From the NCBI GenBank assembly GCA_023399465.1, contig JAEWPB010000137.1:1-64000 (forward strand): a stretch of 64,000 bases of DNA, given 5' to 3'. Positions 1 through 10,992 of the stretch are shown one piece after another (within the stretch, counting starts at the first letter, position 1; every line of letters starts with the position of its first letter). The position numbers were made by a program, and so were the translations under genes. The notes beneath the pieces are model-generated. The model saw nothing but the letters and a program-made list of their open reading frames with translations, did no database searches and was not told the DNA's origin. The stretch is from Pseudomonadota bacterium. GTDB lineage: Bacteria > Pseudomonadota > Alphaproteobacteria > Rhizobiales > Rhizobiaceae.

Positions 1-1947
1 ACCGATGCACCCGCCAGCATTACCGTGATCAGCCGCGAACAGCTCGAGCTTGGCAAGTTCCGCGATCTGACCGACGCACTGCGCGATGTCCAGGGCGTCT
101 CGGTAACCGGTGTCGCCAACGAAAAGGATATCTATATCCGCGGCCTTCCCGGCAGCTACACCCTCATCCTGGTCGACGGCAAGCGCCAGAACACCCGTGA
201 CGCCCGCACCAACGGCAACTCGGGCTTCGAGCAGAGCTTCCTGCCGCCCGTCTCGGCAATCGAGCGAATCGAAGTGGTCCGCGGCCCGATGTCCTCCCTC
301 TATGGCTCCGATGCCATGGGCGGCGTTATCAACATCATCACCCGCAAGGTCGACACCGTGTGGTCCGGTTCGGTGACGACCGACGCGACGATCCAGCAGC
401 ACTCGCGATTCGGCAATTCCGGTCAGAGTGCGTTCTACCTCAACGGCCCGCTGATCCAGGACACCCTCGGCCTGCAACTCTGGGGCCGAGGCCTCAAGCG
501 CGGTGAGGACGAGGCGCTCGGCGGCATCGCCGGCAACCGCGAAATCGACTTCACCGGCCGCCTGACCTTCACGCCGAACGAGGACCACGACATCTACCTC
601 GAGGGTGGCCACACCCAGGTGCGTCGCGACCAGTCGGCGGGCTACACCCTCGACCCGACCGCGAACGGCACACTCAACGACAACACCCGCGATCACTGGT
701 CGCTGTCGCACACCGGCCGCTGGGGACCGACCACATCCGAGTTCTCCATCCAGCAGGAATGGGCACAGCGCGAAAACAACGCCTATGATCCGCTGGCCGG
801 GCGCTTCATCCTCAATCCGCGCGCGCCGGAAGTCCGCAACACCGTCATCGACGGCAAGTTCACCACCCCGTTCGAGCTCTATGGCCAGCACACGCTGGTG
901 ACCGGCGGCCAATATTTCGAAGCCCGCCTCAACGACCAGAACCCTGGCCGGCGCACCGGCGAGAACGAAACCTTCACCGCCACCCAATGGGCGCTTTTTG
1001 CCGAAGACGAGTGGCGGATCGTCGACAACTTCGCGCTGACTGTCGGTCTGCGTTCCGACCATCATGAGGAATACGGATACCACTTCAGCCCGCGCATCTA
1101 CGGCGTCTGGAACGCGACCGACGAACTGACGCTGAAGGGCGGCATTTCCACCGGCTTCCGCGCTCCCGACATCCGCAACATCGCACCGGGCTACGCCTAC
1201 ACCACCGGCGGCGGCGGCTGCTACTACGGCTCGGCGGCAACGCTTCCTACCGGCAAGAACCCTTGCGGCGTGATCATGGCGGACCCGTCGCTCGAGGCCG
1301 AAAAGAGCACCAGCTACGAAATCGGCGCGCTGTGGGACAACGGTGACGTCCAGCTCGGCGCCACCTACTTCTACACCGATTTCCGCGACAAGATCGCGAA
1401 TGCACGCGTCCTCGATGGCAACGGCGATCCGGTGCGCTGGAGCGAAGATCCGAACTATGTCCTGTGGCGCAACTTCAATGTGGACAATGCGGTCCTGCAG
1501 GGCGTGGAACTGACGGCAACCTGGGCGGCAACCCCGGATCTCACCCTTCGCGGCAGCTATACCTACACCCATTCGGAGCAGCAGACCGGTGACTTCGCCG
1601 GCTTCCCGCTGGCCCGCACGCCCGAGCACATGGGCTTCATCCGCGCCGACTGGATCACTCCGGTCGAAGGCCTCGACGCCTGGATGTCGGCCAATTATCA
1701 CGGCTCCGAAATCGCCGCCGGCGCCCGCATCGGCACCAACGGCAAGCCTGTGACCATCAACGGCGTTGCAGGACGCAAGTACGACCCCTATGCAACGCTC
1801 GACCTTGGCGTGAAATACGCCGTCAACGATACGGTGACGCTGCACGGTGCGGTCTACAACGTCTTCGACAAGCAGCTGGAGGCAACCGACTTCAACACCG
1901 TTGACGAAGGCCGGCGCTTCTGGGTCAGCCTGACCAAGACGTTCTGA
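1..1947 (+). CDS. TonB-dependent catecholate-type siderophore receptor (5' partial)
   Basis: Outer-membrane receptor that imports ferric siderophore with energy from TonB. The frame is open from base 1, so the signal peptide and TonB box lie upstream of the window. The visible protein begins in the plug domain: a DALRDVQGVSV stretch, an IRGLPGSYTLILVDGKRQN stretch and the plug end VRGPMSSLYGSDAMGGVIN. A long beta-barrel region follows with alternating aromatic residues, ending SLTKTF with the C-terminal Phe typical of outer-membrane proteins. The closest families are FepA/CirA-like catecholate receptors, but the ligand cannot be read from sequence. A binding protein, two permeases and an ATPase follow on the same strand, which supports iron-siderophore uptake. 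A GTG at 25 is internal and is not the start. Confidence 0.93.
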   Translation, partial: TDAPASITVISREQLELGKFRDLTDALRDVQGVSVTGVANEKDIYIRGLPGSYTLILVDGKRQNTRDARTNGNSGFEQSFLPPVSAIERIEVVRGPMSSLYGSDAMGGVINIITRKVDTVWSGSVTTDATIQQHSRFGNSGQSAFYLNGPLIQDTLGLQLWGRGLKRGEDEALGGIAGNREIDFTGRLTFTPNEDHDIYLEGGHTQVRRDQSAGYTLDPTANGTLNDNTRDHWSLSHTGRWGPTTSEFSIQQEWAQRENNAYDPLAGRFILNPRAPEVRNTVIDGKFTTPFELYGQHTLVTGGQYFEARLNDQNPGRRTGENETFTATQWALFAEDEWRIVDNFALTVGLRSDHHEEYGYHFSPRIYGVWNATDELTLKGGISTGFRAPDIRNIAPGYAYTTGGGGCYYGSAATLPTGKNPCGVIMADPSLEAEKSTSYEIGALWDNGDVQLGATYFYTDFRDKIANARVLDGNGDPVRWSEDPNYVLWRNFNVDNAVLQGVELTATWAATPDLTLRGSYTYTHSEQQTGDFAGFPLARTPEHMGFIRADWITPVEGLDAWMSANYHGSEIAAGARIGTNGKPVTINGVAGRKYDPYATLDLGVKYAVNDTVTLHGAVYNVFDKQLEATDFNTVDEGRRFWVSLTKTF

Positions 1948-1994
1948 GCACTTGTCCCACTTCTTCTGCCCCTCTTCCCGGAAAGGCTGAACCA

Positions 1995-2918
1995 ATGATC
2001 GCAATGAAACTGAAGATCGCCCTTGCCGCCTGTGTGGCGCTCGCCGGAGCAACCCTTGCTGTACCTGCTCTCGCGCAGGACATCGTCATCAAGCACAAGC
2101 AGGGCGAACTGACGCTGCCGAAGAAACCTGAGAAGGTGCTGGTCTTCGACATGGCAAGCCTCGACACGCTCGACGCCCTCGGCGTCGAGATCGCAGGCGT
2201 CCCCGGCGGCAAGAAGCCCGAATACCTGAAGGCCTACGAAGGCGACAACTACGCCAAGGTCGGAACGATGTTCGAGCCCGACTACGAGGCGGTCAATGCC
2301 GCCGCGCCGGATCTGATCATCGTCGGCGGCCGCTCGGCCGCCAAGTACGGCGAACTGGCGGCCATCGCACCGACCATCGACCTATCGACCGATACCGCCA
2401 ACTTCCTCGGCAGCGCCGAAGAAAACGTCCTGAAACTCGGCGACATCTTCGGCAAGAAGACGGAAGCGGAAGCCCTGATCGCCAAGCTGAAGAGCAGCGC
2501 TGCCAGCCTCAAGGAAAAGGCACCCGCTGCGGGCAAGGGCCTGCTGATCCTGACGACCGGCGGCAAGATGAGCGCTTACGGTCCCGGCTCCCGCTTCGGT
2601 GCGCTGCATGACGACTACGGCGTCGCCGCTGCGGCAACCGACCTGAAGACCGGCAACCATGGCCAGGCGATCACCTTCGAGTTCATTCTCGAAACCGATC
2701 CCGACTGGCTGTTCGTGATCGATCGCGACGCCGCCATCGGCCGCGAAGGCGCTGCCGCCGCCCAGTTCCTCGACAACGAGATCGTTCGCCAGACCAAGGC
2801 CTGGAAGAACAACCACGTCGTCTACCTCGATGGCGCGAGCTGGTACCTGATCGGCGGCGGCATCCAGGCGATGCAGAAAACCGTCGACCAGCTGACCTCG
2901 GCCTTGATCAAGAACTGA
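1995..2918 (+). CDS. siderophore ABC transporter substrate-binding protein (FatB/CeuA/YclQ-like)
   Basis: Periplasmic binding protein that passes ferric siderophore to the permeases encoded just downstream. It has 307 residues, with a Sec signal peptide ending near ALAQ at residues 25-28. A two-lobed helical-backbone fold of the Fe3+-siderophore class follows, with VLVFDMASLDTLDALG, then KVGTMFEPDYEAVNAAAPDLIIVGGR, and a C-terminal GGIQAMQKTVDQL helix. The first ATG has an AAAGG ribosome site about 8 bases upstream. The gene starts 47 bases after the receptor. The family includes petrobactin and catecholate binders; the exact ligand is not determined. Confidence 0.93.
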   Translation: MIAMKLKIALAACVALAGATLAVPALAQDIVIKHKQGELTLPKKPEKVLVFDMASLDTLDALGVEIAGVPGGKKPEYLKAYEGDNYAKVGTMFEPDYEAVNAAAPDLIIVGGRSAAKYGELAAIAPTIDLSTDTANFLGSAEENVLKLGDIFGKKTEAEALIAKLKSSAASLKEKAPAAGKGLLILTTGGKMSAYGPGSRFGALHDDYGVAAAATDLKTGNHGQAITFEFILETDPDWLFVIDRDAAIGREGAAAAQFLDNEIVRQTKAWKNNHVVYLDGASWYLIGGGIQAMQKTVDQLTSALIKN

Positions 2919-2937
2919 AAACATCGCTAGAAGCGCT

Positions 2938-2972
2938 GGCCGCGGCGGTCCGAATCCCGGATCGCCGCGGCC
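2938..2972 (+). promoter_or_regulatory. strong stem-loop after the binding-protein gene
   Basis: A 15-bp stem (arms 2938-2952 and 2958-2972, one G-T pair) closes on a 5-base loop AATCC. No T-run follows. It lies between the binding-protein stop (2918) and the first permease start (2989). It probably stabilises the upstream mRNA or partly terminates transcription, so that binding protein exceeds permease. This is inference; the structure itself is exact in the sequence. Confidence 0.7.
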
Positions 2973-2988
2973 GCTGCAATTCCCGGCA

Positions 2989-3963
2989 ATGCAACCACCG
3001 GTCCCGCCATTGAAGTTCCTCGCCGCCTGCCTCTCGCTCATCATACTCGCCGTCGTCAGCATGTTCGTCGGCGTCAGTGACGTTGCGCTCGCGGCCCTGC
3101 TCGAGGGCGACGCGAAGGCCTGGCTGGTCCTGCTCGACAGCCGCGTTCCTCGGACCCTCGCACTGCTCTTCGCCGGCGCCGGCATGGCGGTCTCGGGCAT
3201 GATCATGCAGATGCTGGCGCAAAACCGCTTCGTCGAGCCATCAACCGCCGGAACGGTGGAATCGGCCGGCTTCGGCATGCTGCTGGTCATGCTGTTCGCC
3301 CCCGGCCTGCCGGTCTACGGCAAGATGCTCGTTGCCACGACCTGTGCGCTTGCCGGCACGGGCCTGTTCCTGGCGATCCTACGGCAGATACCGTTGCGTT
3401 CGACCCTGATGGTGCCGCTTGTCGGCATCATGCTTGGTGGCGTGATCAGCGCGGTCACCAGTTTCCTCGCCTACCGCTACGACCTCCTGCAATCGATGGG
3501 CGCCTGGACGACCGGCGATTTCTCCGCCGTGCTGCGCGGCCGTTACGAACTGCTGTGGCTATCACTCGGACTGACTGCGGCAGCCTATCTTGCGGCCGAC
3601 CGCTTTACCGTAATGGGCATGGGCGAGGCCTTTTCCAGCAATCTCGGCATCAATTACCGGCGCGTCGTGATGTTCGGCCTCGTCATCGTCGCCATGGTGA
3701 CAGCGAGCGTCGTGGTCACCGTCGGCATGGTGCCGTTCGTCGGCCTGATCGTGCCGAACATCGTCAGCATGGCGCTCGGCGACCGGCTGCGTCGCTCCCT
3801 GCCGTGGATCGCGGCCTTCGGCGCCGGTCTCGTCATCGCCTGCGACATCATCGGCCGCATCGTCATCGAGCCATTCGAGATCCCCGTCGGCACGGTGCTC
3901 GGCGCCGTCGGCAGCGCCGTCTTCCTTTATCTCGTGCTGCGGAGGAATGCCCGTGCGGCCTGA
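2989..3963 (+). CDS. iron-siderophore ABC transporter permease, first subunit (FecCD family)
   Basis: Inner-membrane permease of 324 residues with the many hydrophobic segments of the BtuC/FecCD family. Family marks are the early segment DSRVPRTLALLFAGAGMAVSGMIMQ (split here as DSRVPRTLALLF then AGAGMAVSGMIMQ), which sets the R-P-R loop before a membrane helix, and the late VGMVPFVGLIVPNIVSMALG coupling region that contacts the ATPase. It pairs with the second permease, whose start overlaps its end. No clear ribosome site precedes ATG 2989, so translation may depend on coupling or the true start may differ by a few codons. Confidence 0.92.
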   Translation: MQPPVPPLKFLAACLSLIILAVVSMFVGVSDVALAALLEGDAKAWLVLLDSRVPRTLALLFAGAGMAVSGMIMQMLAQNRFVEPSTAGTVESAGFGMLLVMLFAPGLPVYGKMLVATTCALAGTGLFLAILRQIPLRSTLMVPLVGIMLGGVISAVTSFLAYRYDLLQSMGAWTTGDFSAVLRGRYELLWLSLGLTAAAYLAADRFTVMGMGEAFSSNLGINYRRVVMFGLVIVAMVTASVVVTVGMVPFVGLIVPNIVSMALGDRLRRSLPWIAAFGAGLVIACDIIGRIVIEPFEIPVGTVLGAVGSAVFLYLVLRRNARAA

Positions 3964-4924
3964 AGCCTCGACCGGCCTCGCGTCCTTCCGCGTCCTCGCC
4001 ATCACCGGCGCGCTGGCGCTGATCGCCTGCGTGTTGTTCATGACCCTTGGCGCCAGGGGTAGCTGGGCTTTCATCCTGACCTTTCGCGGCACGAAACTGG
4101 CAGCGATGCTTCTCGTCGGTTTTGCGATCGCAGTGTCGACGGTACTGTTCCAGACGATCACCAACAACCGTATCCTCACGCCCTCGATCATGGGTTTCGA
4201 TGCGCTCTACGTGCTGATCCAGACCTGCCTGGTGTTTGCGCTCGGTGCCCACGCCGTTTCCTCTTTCGACCCGCGCGTCATGTTTGTCGCCGAATGCGCG
4301 ATCATGATCCTGTTTTCATGCCTGCTCTATCGCTGGCTCTTTTCGGGCGCGGTGCGCAGCCTGCATCTGCTGATGCTGGTCGGTGTCATCTTCGGCGTGC
4401 TTTTCCGCTCGCTGTCCGGCTTCCTGCAGCGCGTCATCGATCCCAACGAATTCATCGTGTTGCAGGATCGGCTGTTCGCCAGCTTCAATGGCGTCGACAC
4501 CAGCCTGCTGGCGATCTCCGGCGCTCTGGTAGCGGCCGCAAGCCTTGTCGCGTTCCGCATCTTCCACACCTTCGACGTACTCGCGCTCGGGCGGGAGACC
4601 GCAATCGGCCTCGGGGTCGAGCACCAGCGCATGACAACGATCATCCTCGTCATTGTTGCGGTGCTGATTTCGGTTTCCACGGCGCTGGTCGGGCCGGTCA
4701 CCTTCTTCGGGCTGTTGGTCGCAAGCCTTGCCTACCAGCTTGCGCCGACGGGCAAACATCGCGTCGTGCTGCCGCTTGCCGTCCTGCTTGCCGTGATCGC
4801 GCTGGTCGGCGGTCAGCTCGTCCTGGAGCGCCTGCTCGCTTTCGACACCGCGCTCGGCATCGTCATCGAATTCGTCGGCGGCCTGTTCTTCATCGTCCTG
4901 CTGGTCAGAGGAGCCCTCAGATGA
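3953..4924 (+). CDS. iron-siderophore ABC transporter permease, second subunit (FecCD family)
   Basis: Second inner-membrane half of the siderophore importer, about 323 residues, all-helical. It has FRGTKLAAMLLVGFAIAVST near the N-terminus and VGPVTFFGLLVASLAYQL near the C-terminus, the family coupling region. A GGAGG ribosome site at 3941-3945 lies only 1 base before ATG 3947 but 7 bases before GTG 3953, so GTG 3953 is the better start; using ATG 3947 would add two residues. Either start lies inside the end of the preceding permease gene, so translation is coupled. Its stop overlaps the next ATG as ATGA. Confidence 0.9.
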   Translation: MRPEASTGLASFRVLAITGALALIACVLFMTLGARGSWAFILTFRGTKLAAMLLVGFAIAVSTVLFQTITNNRILTPSIMGFDALYVLIQTCLVFALGAHAVSSFDPRVMFVAECAIMILFSCLLYRWLFSGAVRSLHLLMLVGVIFGVLFRSLSGFLQRVIDPNEFIVLQDRLFASFNGVDTSLLAISGALVAAASLVAFRIFHTFDVLALGRETAIGLGVEHQRMTTIILVIVAVLISVSTALVGPVTFFGLLVASLAYQLAPTGKHRVVLPLAVLLAVIALVGGQLVLERLLAFDTALGIVIEFVGGLFFIVLLVRGALR

Positions 4925-5679
4925 TCCGCATCGAAAACGCCACCAAGTCCTACGGCGAGACCCGCGTGGTCGATGGCGTCAGCCTGACGCTTGCCGCCCG
5001 CGGGGTGACGTCGATCATCGGCCCGAACGGCGCCGGCAAGTCGACGCTGCTGTCGATGATCAGCCGTCTGATCGGGATGGATGCCGGCAGCGTGACCGTC
5101 GACGGCCTCGATGTCACAAAGACGCCCGGCGACGTCCTTGCAAGGCGGCTCTCGATCCTGAGACAGGACAACAGCCTGACGGCGCGCCTCACGGTTCGCG
5201 ACCTCGTGGCCTTCGGCCGCTACCCCCATTCGAGAGGCCGGCTGACCGCGGAGGACGGCCGCCGCATCGATCAGGCACTCGCCTATCTCAATCTCGAGGA
5301 TCTCGCCGGACGCTTCCTCGACGAGCTTTCCGGCGGCCAGCGCCAGCGCGCCTTCGTCGCCATGGTGCTCTGCCAGGACACCGACTACATGCTGTTCGAC
5401 GAGCCGCTGAACAATCTCGACATCAAGCACGCGGTGACGATGATGAAGTTGCTGCGCCAGGCGGCCGACGAACTGCGCAAGACCGTGGTCGTCGTGCTCC
5501 ACGACATCAACTTCGCCTCCTGCCACTCCGACCACATCGTCGCCATGCAGAACGGTCGCGTCTTCCGGCAGGGATCGCCTGCGGAAATCGTCCGCCCCGA
5601 CGTACTCGAGGCAATCTACGGCACGCCGTTCAGTGTGCAGGAAATCAGCGGCAACCGGATCGCCAGCTACTTTGCATGA
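4921..5679 (+). CDS. iron-siderophore ABC transporter ATP-binding protein
   Basis: Cytoplasmic ATPase of 252 residues that powers the two FecCD permeases. It shows Walker A GPNGAGKS (residues 34-41), a Q-loop region around LSILRQDN, the ABC signature LSGGQRQR, Walker B DYMLFDEP and the switch histidine in VVVLHDINFA. Its ATG overlaps the stop of the second permease (ATGA at 4921-4924). The reading frame stays open well upstream (from 4294), but that part is a shadow of the permease gene. It is the last gene of the iron operon and is followed by a stem-loop. Confidence 0.93.
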   Translation: MIRIENATKSYGETRVVDGVSLTLAARGVTSIIGPNGAGKSTLLSMISRLIGMDAGSVTVDGLDVTKTPGDVLARRLSILRQDNSLTARLTVRDLVAFGRYPHSRGRLTAEDGRRIDQALAYLNLEDLAGRFLDELSGGQRQRAFVAMVLCQDTDYMLFDEPLNNLDIKHAVTMMKLLRQAADELRKTVVVVLHDINFASCHSDHIVAMQNGRVFRQGSPAEIVRPDVLEAIYGTPFSVQEISGNRIASYFA

Positions 5680-5695
5680 CGGCCGGTTTCGGCCG

Positions 5696-5720
5696 CCCGC
5701 ATCGCCCATGACGATGCGGG
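5696..5720. terminator. stem-loop between convergent iron ATPase and macB genes
   Basis: A perfect 9-bp inverted repeat, CCCGCATCG (5696-5704) and CGATGCGGG (5712-5720), with a 7-base loop. It sits in the 71-base gap between genes that converge, where a two-way transcription stop is expected. There is no T-run, so a classical intrinsic terminator is not proven. Confidence 0.6.
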
Positions 5721-5750
5721 GCCTATCCGGTCTCTCGGTGAAGCGGTAGC

Positions 5751-7691
<1,941 letters not shown>

Positions 7692-7699
7692 CGTTATCC

Positions 7700-8977
7700 T
7701 CAGAACATCGGCGGCATGCGCATGTTGTTGCGCTGCGAGCGGTTGCCCCTGTCACCTGCGCCATCGCCCCCGCCGACGACGACCTGTTCGCCCTCCTTGA
7801 CGCCGCTGCGGATCTCGGCGCTGACGCGGTTACGGATGCCGACCTCGACCTCGCGGGTTTCGGTTGCGCCCGACGGGGTGACGACGGTCAGTTCGGCCTT
7901 TTGAGGGCCGCCTTCCTGGCTGCGGCCGCCGGTCGTGCGCAGCGCGCTGCTCGGCACCACCAGCACGTCCTCGGCGGCGGACTGGATGAAGAACACCTGG
8001 GCGCTCATCGACATCATCAGCTCGCCATCGGGGTTCGGAACGTCGAACAGGGCATTGTACAGGATGACGTTGTTTTCCGTGGTCGGCAGCGGCTGGATCT
8101 GCCGCAGCGTCCCATAGAAGCGCTTGTTGGGCTGGCCGAGCAAAGTGAAATAGGCTTTCATGCCGATCTTCAGCCGGCTGACATCGGCCTCCGAAACCTC
8201 GGCGCGCACCGTCATCGTCGACAGATCGGCAATGGTGACGATCGTTGGTGCGGTCTGGTTGGCGTTGAGCGTCTGGCCTTCCTTCGCCGGATTGTCGACG
8301 ATCGTGCCGGCCATCGGCGCGTAGATCTTGGTATAGCCGAGATCGACCTGGTCGCCGTCGAGCGTGGCCTGCTGCTTGCGGATCTGCGCCGTGATCGCGT
8401 TGACGTCCGCTTCGGCAGCGGCGAGTTCGGCAATGGCCTGGTCGAGGGTCTGCTGCGAGGCAGTGCGGCCGGCAACAAGGGCACGCTGGCGCTCGATATT
8501 GGCCTGCTTCAGCACCAGCTGGGCCTTCATCGCAACCAGCTGCGCCTCGAGATTGGCGAGCTCGGCGCGGTTGATTTCCATGCGGTTCTCGATGGTGGCG
8601 GGATCGATCTCCGCAATCAGCTGGTTGCGCTCGACATGGTCGCCGATCTCGACGTGGAGCGATTTCAGCTGCCCCGAGACCTGCGCGCCGGCGTCGACCG
8701 AATTGATCGCCTCGAGCGTGCCGACCGCAGTCACCGCGTTTTCGATGTTGCCGCGCACAACCGGCTGGGTAATCACCGTCGATGCCGCCTGCGACGGCTG
8801 GTAGAGGCTCCAGCTATATACTCCGACACCGGCGACGGCCATCACCACCGGCAGCCAGAACCACACGCGCGAACGGCGCTTTTTCCGGGCCAGCGGAACG
8901 GCTCCGGGAATGAAGGTCACATTGGAGTTGCCCCCTTCGGCCCGTTCATCCTTTGCAGTGCCTGCCGTCCTGTTCAT
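7700..8977 (-). CDS. macA: MacA-type periplasmic adaptor (HlyD/RND-MFP family)
   Basis: Membrane-anchored periplasmic adaptor that couples MacB to an outer-membrane channel. It has 425 residues from ATG 8977, chosen because AAGGAA lies about 7 bases upstream; the open frame reaches 9034 but without a ribosome site. A basic N-terminus leads into one membrane segment (WFWLPVVMAVAGVGVYSW). Next come a lipoyl-like half motif, a long coiled-coil hairpin (roughly 120-190: RAELANLEAQLVAMKAQL and repeats), the second lipoyl half (DLGYTKIYAPMAGTI) and beta-barrel domains. macB follows directly. Conserved in arrangement with classical MacAB. Confidence 0.9.
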   Translation of the reverse strand: MNRTAGTAKDERAEGGNSNVTFIPGAVPLARKKRRSRVWFWLPVVMAVAGVGVYSWSLYQPSQAASTVITQPVVRGNIENAVTAVGTLEAINSVDAGAQVSGQLKSLHVEIGDHVERNQLIAEIDPATIENRMEINRAELANLEAQLVAMKAQLVLKQANIERQRALVAGRTASQQTLDQAIAELAAAEADVNAITAQIRKQQATLDGDQVDLGYTKIYAPMAGTIVDNPAKEGQTLNANQTAPTIVTIADLSTMTVRAEVSEADVSRLKIGMKAYFTLLGQPNKRFYGTLRQIQPLPTTENNVILYNALFDVPNPDGELMMSMSAQVFFIQSAAEDVLVVPSSALRTTGGRSQEGGPQKAELTVVTPSGATETREVEVGIRNRVSAEIRSGVKEGEQVVVGGGDGAGDRGNRSQRNNMRMPPMF

Positions 8978-9043
8978 CCGAGTTCCTTTCGATCTACGCC
9001 GCACACTCCGGCGGCGAAACGTATCCTCCCCCAAATGACACTT

Positions 9044-9078
9044 TACCTTGCGGTATAGAAGTCGTTGGCACCATTATA
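9044..9078 (-). promoter_or_regulatory. putative macAB promoter -10 and repressor palindrome
   Basis: On the minus strand a perfect TATAAT occurs at 9073-9078, in front of macA. Just downstream of the expected start lies a 12-base palindrome TACC-TTGC-GGTA (9044-9055). That position and symmetry suit a TetR-type repressor site. No good -35 is visible. The rest of 8978-9266 (289 bases) holds no gene that I can support. Confidence 0.4.
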
Positions 9079-9266
9079 TTTTTGTAATGTTTCGCGCCGC
9101 CGGAACGAGATCCGCCGGCACCGATGCCGGTGCCTGCCCGTGCCAATCCCGGCTAAGGTAAGGCCCCGATGCGAATGCGTCCAGTTTGCTGCGCGGCGAA
9201 TGCGTGCCCTGGCCACGACGGCAGTTCCCCTCCCCCGTTCCCGGCGAAGGGGATCCGGAGACCTCG

Positions 9267-10175
9267 TCAGGCGGCGGCGCCTGCGCGGGCATTCATCGCC
9301 ATGAGTGCGCGGGCGCGCTCCAGGCTCGCCGGCTGCTCGCGGCGATAACGGCGGCCGATTTCCATCATCATCACGGTGCCCGGCAGGAACTGCAATTCGC
9401 TGAAGATCGCATCCCAGTCGATATCGCCCCAGCCGAGCGGCATGTGCAGGTCGCCGATGCCAAGCGCGGTGTTCTCCTGGAGGTGATAGCCCTTGAAGAA
9501 GGCCTGCGGACGGCCGAACGAGTCATGGACATGCAGGTGCCCGGCGACCGGCGCCATGGCGCGAAGCTGCTCGTGGAAGTCGAGGCCGCGATAGGTGGAT
9601 TCGAGATAGGCGTGGCTGAAGTCGATCAGAGCCACCAGATTCGGGTGATCCACTGCCTTGACCGTCGCGGCCACTTCCGCCGGGGTCTGGCGGTACTGCC
9701 CCGGTTCGGTGGTGAAGATGTTCTCCAGCGCAATGCGGACGCCGTAGGGACGGCAGAACTCGGCAAGCTCGAACAGAGCCTCGCGTTCGCGCTCATCCGC
9801 TCCGGCGCGTTCGAAGATCTGGTCGCGGCGCAGATTGCCGCCGTGCTGAACCAGGACGCGGGCATCGAGACGATCGCAGAGCTGGACCAGCGCCTTGGCG
9901 GCATCGAGCTGGTAGCGCACGGTTTCCGGATCCATGAAATTCGACGCCACGAGGCCGTGGACCGTGTAGCGGAAGTCGAACTGGCGCGCGATCTCCACCA
10001 GCTTGTCCGCCCGCTCGGCGACGATGCGGCCGCCGGCGATGACATCGAGGGTCGTCAGGCCCAGTTCGACCGTGTCGACGCCGATTTCGGAAAGCTCGCG
10101 AAGTTCCGTTTGCAGAGTTGCGAGTTCGCCGTCGGTGGAGCCGGCATTGAAGCCCGTGCCAATGATATTGCTCAT
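9267..10175 (-). CDS. sugar phosphate isomerase/epimerase family protein (xylose isomerase-like TIM barrel)
   Basis: Cytoplasmic protein of 302 residues with the AP-endonuclease-2/xylose-isomerase-like TIM-barrel pattern. It has an early VDTVELGL strand, YTVHGLVASNF, RVLVQHGGNL, VRIALENIFTTEPGQY (metal-binding Glu), LVALIDFSHAYLES (Asp and His), GHLHVHDSF (His-x-His) and a late MMMEIGRRY Glu. These residues would hold a divalent metal for aldose-ketose isomerisation, epimerisation or lyase chemistry. The substrate is unknown. It is the last gene of a transport operon with a phosphodiesterase, so it may act on a product of the imported solute; that is inference. Confidence 0.8.
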   Translation of the reverse strand: MSNIIGTGFNAGSTDGELATLQTELRELSEIGVDTVELGLTTLDVIAGGRIVAERADKLVEIARQFDFRYTVHGLVASNFMDPETVRYQLDAAKALVQLCDRLDARVLVQHGGNLRRDQIFERAGADEREREALFELAEFCRPYGVRIALENIFTTEPGQYRQTPAEVAATVKAVDHPNLVALIDFSHAYLESTYRGLDFHEQLRAMAPVAGHLHVHDSFGRPQAFFKGYHLQENTALGIGDLHMPLGWGDIDWDAIFSELQFLPGTVMMMEIGRRYRREQPASLERARALMAMNARAGAAA

Positions 10176-10207
10176 GTCGATAGGTTCCTGTGTTTATCGA
10201 GTTGAAA

Positions 10208-10958
10208 CTAGAGGCTGGCCGACACTTCGGCCCGGCATGCGAGCGCGAGGTCGGGGTTGTCGCTGGTGAAGTGGCCGACGCCGCGCTCCAGCCACTTGCG
10301 GATGGCTGCCTCGTCGTTGACGGTCCAGACGCAGAGCCGGTCGAGCGGCAGGGCAGCCGTTATCAGCTGCCACTCCGCTTCCAGCAGCTCATGATGGATG
10401 GCGACGATATCGACGAGGCGATCGACTTCGGCGAGGAACGTCTGCAGCCCGCCTTGCCTTTCCGCCCAGGCTGCATTGACCGAGACCAGCCGGGCCATGT
10501 CAGGCGCGATACGCCGGCATTCGAGCAGCACCGCCGTGTCGAAGGAGGTGAGATGGCAGCGATGCCCGATTTCGAAACGGGCGAGTTCCGCGACCACCTT
10601 CTCGACAATCCCGGGATAGGGCTCGCCGTTCTCGTCGGACTTGAGTTCGACATGCAGGCTGATGGTGGCGTCAGTCCCCGAGCACCTCCAGAACGTCTGC
10701 AAGCGTCGGCACGGTTTCGTCGCTGTCTCTCAGGCGCGTGCTGCTGCGTGCCTCGGGGGTGAGCCCCCGCACCGGTCCCTGCCCTTCGGTCGTACGCTCG
10801 AGCGTTGCATCGTGGATGACCACGAGCTCGCCTGCGTCCGTCAGGTGCACGTCGAACTCCACGGCATCGACGCCGAGGTCGAGGACGTTGCGAAACCCTT
10901 CGAGGGAATTTTCGGGCCAGAGATTGCGGCCGCCGCGATGGCCGGTGATGAACGTCAT
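10208..10958 (-). pseudogene. glycerophosphodiester phosphodiesterase, frameshifted
   Basis: Would hydrolyse glycerophosphodiesters to glycerol-3-phosphate and an alcohol. The first frame (10671-10958) carries the GDPD hallmarks: FITGHRGGRNLWPENSLEGF with catalytic HRG and PEN, and VDAVEFDVHLTDAGELVVIHD (Glu, Asp, His metal and catalytic residues). It stops at 10671 right after LADVLEVLGD. The second frame (10208-10702) continues the same barrel with LHVELKSD and ends with LCVWTVNDEAAIRKWLERGV and FTSDNPDLA. Deleting one base from the GGGG run (CCCC at 10676-10679 on the plus strand) joins both frames into one protein of about 249 residues, normal for the family. It is a real frameshift, a sequencing error or, less likely, recoding. 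Confidence 0.85.
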
Positions 10959-10992
10959 GATCAGGGATCCAGGTTTGGTTGCGGGGATGTTT

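Noticed and set aside
4294..4920. An N-terminal extension of the iron ATPase frame
   Set aside because: The extension lies inside the second permease gene and has no domain; the ATGA overlap at 4921 marks the real start.
10671..10702. Programmed frameshifting in the GDPD gene
   Set aside because: GDPD enzymes are not known to use recoding, and a GGGG run without a typical slippery heptamer or stimulatory structure is better explained by an indel.
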